From a virus, in the IMG/VR virus record IMGVR_UViG_3300020469_000035, positions 1 through 64,000 of that record: 64,000 nt of DNA. One strand, given 5' to 3'. Below the pieces are notes generated by a model that saw nothing but the letters and a program-made list of their open reading frames with translations, did no database searches and was not told the origin of the DNA. Below, one piece after another: positions 44,318-51,921 of this stretch (position 1 is its first letter; each line of letters starts with the position of its first letter). The position numbers and the translations under genes are program-made.

Positions 44318-44872
44318 ATGGTAAAAATAGAAGGAGAAAATTTATTGTACAAAACCAAATGCTATTTGGTTGGTCATATGCAATATGTAAGCGGCAGAGA
44401 TTGGAGGGATGAAGTTACTCAAAAACTCAAGCCACTTAGCATCACCTGCTTTGATCCCTACAAAAAACCCTTCATGAAGGATGTTGAAGAAGACGAAGCT
44501 TCTAGACAAGAAATGGAAACATGGATGAAAACTAAGCAGTATGACAGAGTATCCGAGCGAATGAAAATGGTTCGAGCTTATGACTTAAATCTTGTAGATC
44601 GTAGCGACTTTATAATTGCTCATCTTGTACCTGATGTTGCAAGCTGGGGAAGCGCAGAAGAAATTGTAACTGCGGTAAGAGAAAAAAAACCCGTGTTTGT
44701 TAGCATGGAAGGTGGCAAGGCAAAGACTCCTCTATGGATGCTAGGCATGTTTCCACATAAATATATTTACAACAGCGTTGAAGAAATAGTAGAAATGCTA
44801 TATGCAATTGACGAAGGCAATAAACCAATAGACTCAGACAGATGGAGACTATTAAGAAAAGAATTTAGATGA
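44318..44872 (+). CDS. Nucleoside 2-deoxyribosyltransferase-like protein
   Basis: 184 residues. Start at ATG 44318 because the promoter -10 box ends at 44311; a longer frame from 44291 would begin inside the promoter. Rossmann-like: an early strand (CYLVGHMQYVSGRDWR), then AYDLNLVDRSDFIIAHL and SWGSAEEIVTAVREKKPVFV. These match the order of motifs in nucleoside 2-deoxyribosyltransferases and related DUF4406-type proteins, in which the aspartate and glutamate after the strands bind the sugar. It likely exchanges or hydrolyses N-glycosidic bonds in nucleotides during phage DNA synthesis. First gene of its operon and coupled by ATGA to the next small frame. Confidence 0.6.
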   Translation: MVKIEGENLLYKTKCYLVGHMQYVSGRDWRDEVTQKLKPLSITCFDPYKKPFMKDVEEDEASRQEMETWMKTKQYDRVSERMKMVRAYDLNLVDRSDFIIAHLVPDVASWGSAEEIVTAVREKKPVFVSMEGGKAKTPLWMLGMFPHKYIYNSVEEIVEMLYAIDEGNKPIDSDRWRLLRKEFR

Positions 44873-44997
44873 TAGAAATTATAGCAACAACAAGTTATTT
44901 TGAATTCTTCCCTGGAGACTTTCTTGTTTTCGGAGGAATAGGAATTTATTTTTGGTGGAAAAGGGATAAAGAAGAGGATGATTTCTATGGCAGATAA
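44869..44997 (+). CDS. Small hydrophobic peptide, 42 residues
   Basis: ATG 44869 overlaps the stop of the previous gene (ATGA) and the frame ends at TAA 44995-44997, inside the start of the GMP reductase gene. A hydrophobic stretch (FLVFGGIGIYFWW) could span a membrane, followed by a charged tail. Overlapping junctions on both sides support a real gene. No family recognised. Confidence 0.5.
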   Translation: MIEIIATTSYFEFFPGDFLVFGGIGIYFWWKRDKEEDDFYGR

Positions 44998-45976
44998 AGC
45001 ATTAAGATACCAAGATATTTGCTTAATACCTAATTATACAGAATGCTATAGCAGGTCTGACTGTGTCACCGACGTAGAACTTTGCGGCAAGAAATTTAAC
45101 CTACCGATTATTCCTGCGAACATGAAATCCGTCATCGACATGCGCCTAGCAAAATGGATGAGCGAAAACAATTACTTTTACATCATGCATAGATTCAATC
45201 AATCATTAAAAGAAGTTGTTGAAGAAATGAACAAAGAAAACTGGGATTTAGTATCAGTCAGCGCAGGAGTTCAAATGCGTGATAAAAAAGATTTAGTCGC
45301 TATTTCAAAGTCAGGTCAAAGAGTTGATTACATTACAATTGATATTGCTCACGGCCATTGCGACAGAATGAAAATTATGATTGATGCAGTAAAGAAATTT
45401 TTACCCAATACAAAAATTATCGCAGGAAATGTAGCCACACCCACAGCAGTCAAAGATTTGGCTAGCTGGGGCGCAAACATAGTTAAAGTTGGAATAGGGC
45501 AAGGCTCTCCATGCACAACAAAAGATAAAACTGGGTTCACCATGCCTATGTTCAGTTGCGCCAAGTCTTGCTCAAATGTATACCTCGGTGGTTTTGAAGA
45601 AGAGCTTAGCGATAAAATACCGATTATAGCAGATGGAGGAATAAAGTGCAACGGAGATATTGCAAAATCATTGGTTGCAGGAGCAACTATGAGCATGGCT
45701 GGAGGTATATTTGCTTCGTGTACGGATAGCCCTGCGGTCAATAGTACAATTAATGGTATTCCTCATAAAGCCTATTTTGGCTCTGCAAGCGCAGAAAATA
45801 AAGGTCATAATAATAATATAGAAGGCAAGCTAACCAATGTATGCTCGAATGGAATGACGTACGAACAAAAGCTATGCGAAATAAAACAAGACCTTCAAAG
45901 CTCAATCTCCTATGCAGGAGGAGATCACAGAAATAATCTTGACATATTTAAAGAAGTTTTATATCATCAAGTATGA
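44987..45976 (+). CDS. guaC: GMP reductase-like (IMPDH/GMPR family)
   Basis: 329 residues from ATG 44987, which has GAAGAGG 9 nt upstream; an in-frame ATG at 44978 would add three residues. The TIM barrel shows PIIPANMKSVID, ITIDIAHGH, KVGIGQGSPCTTKDKTG (catalytic cysteine and loop) and IADGGIKCNGDIAKSLVAGA. The T-x-x-x-T-G form after the cysteine, the short length and the absence of CBS domains favour GMP reductase (GMP to IMP with NADPH) over IMP dehydrogenase. It would feed guanine nucleotides from host RNA back into adenine synthesis. Coupled by ATGA to the acetyltransferase gene. Confidence 0.8.
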   Translation: MADKALRYQDICLIPNYTECYSRSDCVTDVELCGKKFNLPIIPANMKSVIDMRLAKWMSENNYFYIMHRFNQSLKEVVEEMNKENWDLVSVSAGVQMRDKKDLVAISKSGQRVDYITIDIAHGHCDRMKIMIDAVKKFLPNTKIIAGNVATPTAVKDLASWGANIVKVGIGQGSPCTTKDKTGFTMPMFSCAKSCSNVYLGGFEEELSDKIPIIADGGIKCNGDIAKSLVAGATMSMAGGIFASCTDSPAVNSTINGIPHKAYFGSASAENKGHNNNIEGKLTNVCSNGMTYEQKLCEIKQDLQSSISYAGGDHRNNLDIFKEVLYHQV

Positions 45977-46476
45977 ACAGAAACACAAGAAGCCTAACTT
46001 TCGATGATGAAGAAAAAATCAATGACTTAATTCTTATAAGTCTAAAAAATAAAGATCAATTCTTCTTGTCCGAACTTTTACCAACAGAAAAAAACGCAGA
46101 GGCTATTTTCGCAACAGAAATATTCCCGATCATTTCTGACGGAGATCCTGCGATTGGTATATTCGAGAACGATGATTTGCTAGGAGTCACATTTTGTTCG
46201 ACTAAGTTAAACCGATTCTATGACTTCAAAGAGGCTTGTGCCATCGGGCTGATGACAATATGCCACCCAGATTTTAGAAACCAAGGTATTGGCTCAGAAC
46301 TAAGGCTCGAGCTAGGCAGGCAACTTTATAAAATGGGCATCAAGAAGTTTATATTTGAGATCAAATGCGAGAACAAAGCGTCACTATGTAACGCTCAAAA
46401 AATCGCAAAACAGCTTAGTAAGGATGCTGATATAAAATACCTTAGATTTGAGGCAAAAGCAGATGATATTCAATGA
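45973..46476 (+). CDS. GNAT-family N-acetyltransferase
   Basis: 167 residues; ATGA overlap with the previous stop. A GNAT core at about residues 90-140: ACAIGLMTICHPDFRNQGIGSELRLELGRQLYKMGIKKFIFEIKCENKAS. The R-N-Q-G-I-G loop is the acetyl-CoA pyrophosphate-binding Q/R-x-x-G-x-G/A motif. Substrate unknown. It overlaps the citrate-synthase-like gene by 14 nt, which may mean both use acyl-CoA on the same pathway. An antidefence or toxin role cannot be excluded. Confidence 0.75.
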   Translation: MNRNTRSLTFDDEEKINDLILISLKNKDQFFLSELLPTEKNAEAIFATEIFPIISDGDPAIGIFENDDLLGVTFCSTKLNRFYDFKEACAIGLMTICHPDFRNQGIGSELRLELGRQLYKMGIKKFIFEIKCENKASLCNAQKIAKQLSKDADIKYLRFEAKADDIQ

Positions 46477-47071
46477 AATTGTAAATTATTTAACAGGGGA
46501 TAGTATACCATCCAATGACCAACTCGAACTATTTAGTGAGCTATCTTCTGTTTTTATTGAATTCCCAATAGATAACGAACCCCCAAGTTCAGCGGTTGTG
46601 GCTCTTGCCGCCAATTGTGGAGCAGATCTACCAAACGCAATTGCGTCAGGATTAAATTGCATAACTGATGAGCATTTACCCATAAGACAGATTGCAGAGT
46701 TTATATCTAATAATCACACAAAAGATATTAACGAATTACTTTCAGAAAATAATGGAAAGAAAATTCCAGGATTCGGACACCCATCAATAAAAGGAGAAGA
46801 CCCTAGAGTTTTACATTTAAAATGTAAATTTAAACATCTATTCGGAGACCATATGAAATTTTCAGTTTTATTAGAGGAGTCCATGCCTGTACCCATGAAC
46901 ATAGGATGCATCATTGCAAGCTTGTCTCTAGATAATGGCATAGAATCAAAGAATTGTTTATTTCTTCCCCTACTAGGAAGATCTTTTGGCTGGTTAAAGC
47001 TATACAATAAAACTAAAAATAAATTCAGCAAAGTTGTTCCTTCATTCGAAAACATAAAAAATGAATCTTAA
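46463..47071 (+). CDS. Compact citrate synthase-fold protein
   Basis: 202 residues from ATG 46463 (an ATG at 46448 would add five). Three blocks match citrate synthase/citryl-CoA lyase: AVVALAANCGADLPNAIASGLNCITDEH (helix block ending in a histidine), PGFGHPSIKGEDPRV near residue 103 (the G-x-G-H-x-x-x-x-x-x-D-P-R active-site loop) and LFLPLLGRSFGWLKLY near 170-180 (the R-x-x-G-W helix). The large N-terminal domain is absent, and the catalytic aspartate normally found in N-V-D-F-Y-S-G is not apparent (here VPMNIG). It may bind acyl-CoA without full synthase activity or perform an altered reaction. It overlaps its neighbours in one operon. Confidence 0.65.
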   Translation: MIFNEIVNYLTGDSIPSNDQLELFSELSSVFIEFPIDNEPPSSAVVALAANCGADLPNAIASGLNCITDEHLPIRQIAEFISNNHTKDINELLSENNGKKIPGFGHPSIKGEDPRVLHLKCKFKHLFGDHMKFSVLLEESMPVPMNIGCIIASLSLDNGIESKNCLFLPLLGRSFGWLKLYNKTKNKFSKVVPSFENIKNES

Positions 47072-47816
47072 AAGATACATATCTGCAAAGGATGAAAATC
47101 TACTAAAATTTACAGATTTTTCAAGTTCATTAAAATCTAGTTTTAAAACTCTAGACGGTTATGCTTTTGACTTTAATGACTCAATTACCGCAGTAAAACT
47201 TTACTACAAAATATATAGCCAAAAAAGAATATTAGATTCTGATTTCTTTAAATGGTTTTGCGACGGAAAACTATATGGACATGTATCAGAATTACTCTCA
47301 TCCAAGCCCAAACCAAATAAAAATTCAATTCTAGGACTCAATTTCGGCATAAAGTATAACTTAAACACAGAAGAAATCACAAAGTCTTTTTATTTTGGAG
47401 ACAAAAATTACTCCTCAACAGTAATTCACCAACTTAATAACAATTTATATTCAAAAAGATATTATTATATATACAATAAATTCCTTATAAACATCTTGAA
47501 CAAATCATTAAGGCTTAATATGCCAAATCATAATGAAGGAATAGAGCTGTCTTTCAGAAAAAATATAGCCCATTGCTCGATATTTCCAAGAATTAATAGA
47601 AGCAACTTGGACCTAAATGAATCTAAAAAATATTGTGAGTCACAATTTTTGAAATCCTTATCTCAACATTTTCCTAGAGGGCAAGAACAGGTTTTTAAAA
47701 TTCATCTAGATACAGAAAATTCGTATCCAGTAACTAAAGGTTATACATCAGGTAATAAGTTTCAAAAAATATATTTTGGATGCTTTGATTGGAGTAAATC
47801 ATGTTTTTCAGGATAA
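47061..47816 (+). CDS. Unknown protein, operon partner of the citrate-synthase-like gene
   Basis: 251 residues, overlapping the previous gene by 11 nt. No family recognised. There are three similar hydrophobic/aromatic strands (AVKLYYKIY, TKSFYFGDK, QKIYFGCFDW), each following a K/T-rich turn, and a G-x-E-L-S-F-R strand. A repeated beta-barrel such as the ABBA prenyltransferase fold would produce this kind of pattern, but this is only a thought. No signal peptide or membrane span. It is the last gene before a new promoter, which lies just after its stop. Confidence 0.55.
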   Translation: MNLKRYISAKDENLLKFTDFSSSLKSSFKTLDGYAFDFNDSITAVKLYYKIYSQKRILDSDFFKWFCDGKLYGHVSELLSSKPKPNKNSILGLNFGIKYNLNTEEITKSFYFGDKNYSSTVIHQLNNNLYSKRYYYIYNKFLINILNKSLRLNMPNHNEGIELSFRKNIAHCSIFPRINRSNLDLNESKKYCESQFLKSLSQHFPRGQEQVFKIHLDTENSYPVTKGYTSGNKFQKIYFGCFDWSKSCFSG

Positions 47817-47829
47817 ATCAAAAAAAGAC

Positions 47830-47858
47830 TTGACATATTATCAAATATATTATATAAT
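47830..47858 (+). promoter_or_regulatory. Sigma70-type promoter for a leaderless transcript (47866)
   Basis: TTGACA (47830-47835), 17 bp, TATAAT (47853-47858). The ATG at 47866 is 7 nt beyond the -10 box. Confidence 0.85.
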
Positions 47859-47865
47859 CATCGGT

Positions 47866-48042
47866 ATGAATCAAAAGAAAGCAAAGCAAATAAGAAAAAT
47901 TTTAAACTACGATCCGAATAGTTCGGAATCAACACAAAAGCGAGTTTACTCTCGCGCAAAAAAACAATACAATAAATTAAGTCAAGGAGCTAAAATTCTT
48001 TTTCTCCAAGAACTTTCAGAAATATATCAACAATCAAATTAA
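47866..48042 (+). CDS. Small basic protein, 58 residues
   Basis: ATG 47866, chosen over an in-frame upstream ATG at 47776 because the promoter lies between them. Very lysine/glutamine-rich helical protein (MNQKKAKQIRK...RAKKQYNKLSQGAKILFLQEL). Predicted leaderless. Two nt separate it from the next gene. Could bind nucleic acid; function unknown. Confidence 0.65.
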   Translation: MNQKKAKQIRKILNYDPNSSESTQKRVYSRAKKQYNKLSQGAKILFLQELSEIYQQSN

Positions 48043-48044
48043 TT

Positions 48045-48365
48045 ATGAGTGAAAATCAAACACAAGAAAAGCAATCAGAGTGGCGCAACCGAGAGCTAGG
48101 AGCTCTTTGGGTTCGCAGCGGAAAGAATCAAAAGTATCTTTCTGGAAGTATCAAAGTCGAGACAATGCCTGGAGTTACCGAAACGGTAAAGGTCGTTGTT
48201 TTCACAAACAAGGGTAGAGAAAAGAACGAAAAGGCTCCTGACTACGTAGTCTACCGCTCCGAAGACAGAGAGCAGACACAAAATGTTACCAAGGCAGTTG
48301 ACGAAGCAATTCAAGAAACTGCTACAGACAACAACACGGAAGAAGTTCCCGAAGAGTTGTTCTGA
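48045..48365 (+). CDS. Small DUF736-like protein
   Basis: 106 residues. The first 75 residues (WRNRELGALWVRSGKNQKYLSGSIKV, then VKVVVFTNKGREKNEKAPDYVVYRS) read as an antiparallel beta barrel with a conserved P-D-Y end, like DUF736-type proteins common in phages; some are thought to bind single-stranded DNA. A long acidic tail (EAIQETATDNNTEEVPEELF) follows, as seen in ssDNA-binding proteins. It ends 32 nt before the tmRNA and may share its transcript. Confidence 0.55.
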   Translation: MSENQTQEKQSEWRNRELGALWVRSGKNQKYLSGSIKVETMPGVTETVKVVVFTNKGREKNEKAPDYVVYRSEDREQTQNVTKAVDEAIQETATDNNTEEVPEELF

Positions 48366-48397
48366 TTGTATCATTAAATAGTTCTTTAAAATTTATG

Positions 48398-48759
48398 GGG
48401 GTGTTTCGGATTCGACTTTGTTTGGATTAGATCACTGCAAGCCGAAGAGGTGCCAGGCTTCGCTAAAAGGCACAAGCAGAATAAATGCTAAAAACATTAA
48501 TTCTATAGAGACCTTCTCCCCAGAGGGTCTCGCCCTTGCAGCCTAAAGCTGCAACCTCTCCTCGATTGACGCAGATAAATTGAACGAGGGGTCATCAATC
48601 TGCAAAACAGATAAAAGTTTATTTGTTCCACAAACTGCAAATAATTGAAACAAGGAGTTGGATGCCGATATCATAACTCTAAAAAAAATCGGATAAGCTT
48701 GTAGAGGTGATTCTGTTGAAGAGCAGAGGACGCGGGTTCAAGTCCCGCCACCTCCACCA
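48398..48759 (+). ncRNA. ssrA: Transfer-messenger RNA (ssrA) encoded by the phage
   Basis: The 5' GGGGGUG pairs with 3' CACCUCC to form a tRNA-like acceptor stem, including G3-U70, the alanine identity pair. The 3' end carries an encoded A-CCA, and the T arm GCGGGUUCAAGUCCCGC is canonical. The tag frame opens at GCT 48487 and ends at TAA 48544-48546, encoding AKNINSIETFSPEGLALAA (19 residues). Its LALAA end is a ClpXP-type degron. A 10-bp helix (GAGACCTTCT with AGAGGGTCTC) lies within the tag. tmRNA rescues stalled ribosomes; a phage copy may sustain translation when phage mRNA is cleaved or host tmRNA is limiting. Confidence 0.97.
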
Positions 48760-48837
48760 CTTTAAAAGTTTTAAAAATTCAAAAGGTCATCTTATTTAAT
48801 TAAGGTTCAACACCTCATTTTTAAGACTTTATTTTTT

Positions 48838-48954
48838 ATGTCAAGACAAAGAAAAATCATACTCAGCAAAATAAGAAAGCTAAAGCAAAAACAGCGAGAA
48901 ATCTCTAGTGATATTAAAAAACACGAGTATCTACTTAGACGAAGCAAATCTTGA
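48838..48954 (+). CDS. Small basic peptide, 38 residues
   Basis: ATG 48838, in an A/T-only context without Shine-Dalgarno; stop TGA 48952-48954. Very basic and helical (SRQRKIILSKIRKLKQKQR), possibly nucleic-acid binding. It overlaps the start of the next gene. No family. Confidence 0.5.
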   Translation: MSRQRKIILSKIRKLKQKQREISSDIKKHEYLLRRSKS

Positions 48955-49324
48955 TTTCTACGAGAAGCTTGAGTTTTTTCACGATAATTTTGTAAGCAAA
49001 ATGCTTATGTGTGGAGTTTCTGATAACGGAGCAGACCTCGAAGAAATTCCATTCTCCAAAACCTCTGGGCATCCATATGAATTTTACCAAGCCCTAGTTT
49101 TTGTGGCAAAAAGACTTGAAAATAATTTTTCGGCTAGGCTAATAAGCAAAAAAAGATTGGAGCTAGAGTGTCTTTTCTTTGATTTTTCTCCGCCTAACTT
49201 TGGTTCTCAAGTGTATATGATACAGAACGTTATGGATTGGACAAGTAAAAGAAATTTCTGCTGTCAGTTTTGGGAGCTTCGAGAGGGTTTATCTATTGAT
49301 CTTATAAAAAAATTTTGGATATGA
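48908..49324 (+). CDS. Hypothetical protein, 138 residues
   Basis: GTG at 48908, inside the preceding small frame. No family recognised. Mixed alpha/beta with several cysteines (MLMCGV, NFCCQFWEL). Its stop overlaps the next ATG (ATGA), beginning a run of coupled small genes to 50005. Compact, soluble, no signal peptide. Confidence 0.6.
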   Translation: MILKNTSIYLDEANLDFYEKLEFFHDNFVSKMLMCGVSDNGADLEEIPFSKTSGHPYEFYQALVFVAKRLENNFSARLISKKRLELECLFFDFSPPNFGSQVYMIQNVMDWTSKRNFCCQFWELREGLSIDLIKKFWI

Positions 49325-49524
49325 TATACATACCCAACAACTCGAGAAAAAATAGGAGCGAGCCTTGGAAGCTTTCTTGGTCTGTTAGAAAAAAAGTATC
49401 GAAAAAATTCAAAGACACAGAGAAAAAAATAAAAAAACTTTGCATGGCTGGCGAGTGGTATAAAGCAATAAAACTAAAAAGCCTGCTGAGAAGGTGCTGG
49501 TGGGGAATTAAAAGATACAAATGA
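49321..49524 (+). CDS. Small basic protein, 67 residues
   Basis: ATG 49321 overlaps the previous stop; ends by ATGA overlap with the next gene. Rich in lysine and tryptophan (WKLSWSVRKKVSKKFKD, LLRRCWWGIKRYK). Function unknown; nucleic-acid or membrane-surface contact is possible. Confidence 0.55.
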   Translation: MIYIPNNSRKNRSEPWKLSWSVRKKVSKKFKDTEKKIKKLCMAGEWYKAIKLKSLLRRCWWGIKRYK

Positions 49525-49823
49525 ATTTATTCAAGAAAATTTCAAATGTTTTTAAACAAAAGAAAACCCATCAAGACTTGCCGCTACATATACAAATCTC
49601 CGATTCTGTGGAGCGGATTATTCAAAAAAGGCAATTAGATTTAGGCAACAAACCAAACGAACTTTCAAAGGAAGAATGGAATAATATTCTTGTTAAAATT
49701 CGGTATGCTTTTCAATCTAGAAAAGACATGCTTCCATTTAAATCAAAAGCTAAAAGAATAAGAAGACAAACAAAAATAGATCAAGGCTTTGATCTTTTAA
49801 AAAAATATTATAAACAATTATGA
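49521..49823 (+). CDS. Hypothetical protein, 100 residues
   Basis: ATGA-coupled on both sides. Basic and helical; a middle stretch (LSKEEWNNILVKIRYAFQSRK) is the most ordered part. No family recognised. It belongs to the same translation-coupled run as its neighbours. Confidence 0.6.
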   Translation: MNLFKKISNVFKQKKTHQDLPLHIQISDSVERIIQKRQLDLGNKPNELSKEEWNNILVKIRYAFQSRKDMLPFKSKAKRIRRQTKIDQGFDLLKKYYKQL

Positions 49824-50005
49824 CAGACGAAGAAGAGCTCGAAGACGAAGATGACGAAGAATACGATATAGTATTCTCTCCAGACGAAGATATGTTACTG
49901 TATATAAATGAGGTAACTGACCTAAAAGATTTAGTAGAGACCCAATCAGAGCAAATTTCTCAGTTAGAAGAGCAAATTAAAAATCTCGCAAAGAAATTAA
50001 AGTAA
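49820..50005 (+). CDS. Small acidic coiled-coil protein, 61 residues
   Basis: Begins with an almost purely acidic stretch (MTDEEELEDEDDEEYD) and ends in a leucine-heptad coiled coil (LVETQSEQISQLEEQIKNL). An acidic head could mimic DNA or bind a basic partner, perhaps the basic proteins immediately upstream. Coupled to the previous gene by ATGA. Last gene before the 50013 promoter. Confidence 0.6.
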   Translation: MTDEEELEDEDDEEYDIVFSPDEDMLLYINEVTDLKDLVETQSEQISQLEEQIKNLAKKLK

Positions 50006-50012
50006 TTTATGC

Positions 50013-50041
50013 TTGACATATCGCCCTTAAAATGCGATAAT
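50013..50041 (+). promoter_or_regulatory. Sigma70-type promoter for a leaderless transcript (50048)
   Basis: TTGACA (50013-50018), 17 bp, GATAAT (50036-50041), then 6 nt to ATG 50048. Confidence 0.85.
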
Positions 50042-50047
50042 ACTTGC

Positions 50048-50320
50048 ATGAAAAAAATATCCTTAAACAAAGATGGTACTCCGCGGAAGACAAGAAACTC
50101 TTCCAAAAAAGGCGGTATGACTCTTGTAAGCCTTTCGTTAGAAGAAATTCTCGAGCTTGCTTGCGAAGAATCGACGCAAGTTCCAGTTAGCGAAGAATGG
50201 GTAAAAGGCAGACTTTATGCAAACTACCTGCAAAACAAAAGCGCCTCCCAGGATTTTAGCGAGTTACAGTCTGTAGAGGATAAAATTGAATACGCAATCA
50301 CATCATTTGACAATGAATAA
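50048..50320 (+). CDS. Hypothetical protein, 90 residues
   Basis: ATG 50048, six nt after the -10 box, so predicted leaderless; an upstream in-frame ATG at 50009 precedes the promoter and is rejected. Basic N-terminal tail (KDGTPRKTRNSSKKGG), then a helical acidic domain (LEEILELACEE). It overlaps the RuvB-like gene by 8 nt; function unknown, perhaps an accessory to it. Confidence 0.65.
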   Translation: MKKISLNKDGTPRKTRNSSKKGGMTLVSLSLEEILELACEESTQVPVSEEWVKGRLYANYLQNKSASQDFSELQSVEDKIEYAITSFDNE

Positions 50321-51242
50321 TTATTTCGAACACCTTATAGGCCAAGGCAACGTAAAGAAGAAGCTTAACTTCTATATAAAAGCATATAAAGCTACGAGCG
50401 TATGCCCATTCCTCAATCTCGTTGGAGCCAAAGGCTTAGGCAAGACTCTTTTTGCTAAAGAGTTTGCAAAGCATCTTCATAATTCAGACGGAAGCAAGAG
50501 ACCCTTCCTTGAACTCAACTGTTCAACAATCAAAAACAATAGGCAATTCTTTGAACAAATTTTTATTCCGATTATTATGAATAACGAGATAACTATTCTT
50601 TTTGATGAGGCTCATGCCCTACCAAAAGACCTAACAATGGCTTTCCTGACTATTTTTAATACAGAGAAGACCAACTCAAAAGAATTCGTATTTGAGGATC
50701 AGACGTTTACATTTGATTTCACGAAACAAACATTCATTTTTGCAACAACTGAGAGCGATAAGCTTTTCCCTCCACTTAAGGATAGGCTTACCACTGTAGA
50801 TTTTGAGCCTTACTCGAAAGATAATCTTGGAGATATTATTAAGCTTAACTGCGAAGGAATTAATTTTTCAGATGAGTCTATAGAAATGCTTTCTACTACA
50901 GTCAGAGGAAATGCGAGGAATGCAGTCATGCGCTCGAAAGAAATAATTCTTTACTGTGAGTCAGAAAATCAGAACACTTTTGAAGAAAAAGACTACTTGC
51001 AGTTGACAGATCTACTTGGAATTTTACCATTTGGAATAACATGTACGGAAAGGCAAATTCTAGAAATACTATCAAAGAGAGGAAGCTGCAAGCTACAAAC
51101 TCTTTCTGCAGTAACTGGATTGAGCCCTACTGCTCTCAGGAGAGATCATGAAGTGTATCTTCTTAGAAGAAATTTTATGCAAATCGACGGAGAAAGAAAA
51201 ATCACAAACAACGGAAAACAATTAATTAAATCAATATCTTAA
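50313..51242 (+). CDS. ruvB: RuvB-like Holliday junction branch-migration helicase
   Basis: 309 residues from ATG 50313. AAA+ domain: Walker A GAKGLGKT (38-45), Walker B ILFDEAH (95-101), sensor-1 ATTES, arginine finger in LKDRL (Arg158). The C-terminal winged helix (KLQTLSAVTGLSPTALRRDHEVYLLRRNFMQIDGERKIT) corresponds to the RuvB DNA-binding end. RuvB drives Holliday junctions through hexameric rings with RuvA; no RuvA or RuvC is seen nearby, though a resolvase-like nuclease lies at 52366. It may instead act as a clamp-loader-like AAA+, but the wing favours RuvB. Likely phage recombination. Confidence 0.8.
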   Translation: MNNYFEHLIGQGNVKKKLNFYIKAYKATSVCPFLNLVGAKGLGKTLFAKEFAKHLHNSDGSKRPFLELNCSTIKNNRQFFEQIFIPIIMNNEITILFDEAHALPKDLTMAFLTIFNTEKTNSKEFVFEDQTFTFDFTKQTFIFATTESDKLFPPLKDRLTTVDFEPYSKDNLGDIIKLNCEGINFSDESIEMLSTTVRGNARNAVMRSKEIILYCESENQNTFEEKDYLQLTDLLGILPFGITCTERQILEILSKRGSCKLQTLSAVTGLSPTALRRDHEVYLLRRNFMQIDGERKITNNGKQLIKSIS

Positions 51243-51430
51243 TGAAAAATAAAAAAAGCGTTTATGTAGTAACAAGAAACAAGCGAAGAATCGAAGAAGA
51301 AAATTACAGCACCGAAGAAGAAGCACAAAAAAGAGCTGAGCAATTAGTAAAAGTTCTAAAGAAGTGGAAAGACCCAGACCAAAGAAAAGTTGAGGTTGTC
51401 CACACAGATAGTCCATCAAGGATAAGATAG
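51242..51430 (+). CDS. Hypothetical small basic protein, 62 residues
   Basis: Its ATG shares one base with the previous stop (TAATG). Basic, helical (EEEAQKRAEQLVKVLKKW). It joins the next gene by a 1-bp overlap (TAGTG). Looks like a small adaptor; no family. Confidence 0.55.
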   Translation: MKNKKSVYVVTRNKRRIEEENYSTEEEAQKRAEQLVKVLKKWKDPDQRKVEVVHTDSPSRIR

Positions 51431-51921
51431 TGTTAGACTCAACGCGACAGAAAAATCTCTCTCCTTTCGAAGAGATTGCGAAATCAAAGGGATATTCTCC
51501 AGAAAAAGCCCCGAGAAGAAAGTTTAGGAATGTATCTCACATTTTAAAGGGTAAAGGCAAAGAGGGTAAACCCTTAATGCTTAGATTCGATGTTAAAAAA
51601 GTCAAAAATAAAAAGAAAAATGACGATTGGCTTTGGATTGAATTCAAGAATGCAAAAGGGGGATCTGGATGGATTCACGGTGACGCACATTTTATAGCCT
51701 TCGAGAGGTTTGACGATTTTATCATAGTCAACAGAAAAGAATTAGTTTCTTGGCTTGGAGCAGCTAATAAAATTAGGTATGATCTTCCATTCGTTAGCCT
51801 CGCAAAGCTCGCAAAGTACAGGATATACAAAAGGGCTGAAAAAAAAGAAGAAACTTCTCAAGTTAACGTTCAAGACTTAAAAAAGCTAAAATCTTTTCAG
51901 CTCTGGAAAAAGAATGCCTGA
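51430..51921 (+). CDS. Putative PD-(D/E)XK-like nuclease-fold protein
   Basis: 163 residues, GTG start in TAGTG. The middle reads LWIEFKNAKGGSGWIHGDAHFIAFERFDDFIIVNRKELVSWL, in which E-F-K could be the E-x-K of a PD-(D/E)XK fold and the strand/helix order fits. Similar frames occur in phages with unknown role. No earlier catalytic acid is obvious, so activity is doubtful. It lies between the helicase and the dCMP deaminase in the same operon and overlaps the deaminase by 8 nt. Confidence 0.4.
   Translation: MLDSTRQKNLSPFEEIAKSKGYSPEKAPRRKFRNVSHILKGKGKEGKPLMLRFDVKKVKNKKKNDDWLWIEFKNAKGGSGWIHGDAHFIAFERFDDFIIVNRKELVSWLGAANKIRYDLPFVSLAKLAKYRIYKRAEKKEETSQVNVQDLKKLKSFQLWKKNA

Noticed and set aside
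47061-47816. Assigning the unknown protein to the ABBA prenyltransferase family
   Set aside because: Only a loose strand pattern is seen; no family residues could be confirmed by eye.
48801-48815. tRNA T-arm-like GGTTCAACACCTC after the tmRNA
   Set aside because: No acceptor, D or anticodon stem can be drawn around it; likely chance.
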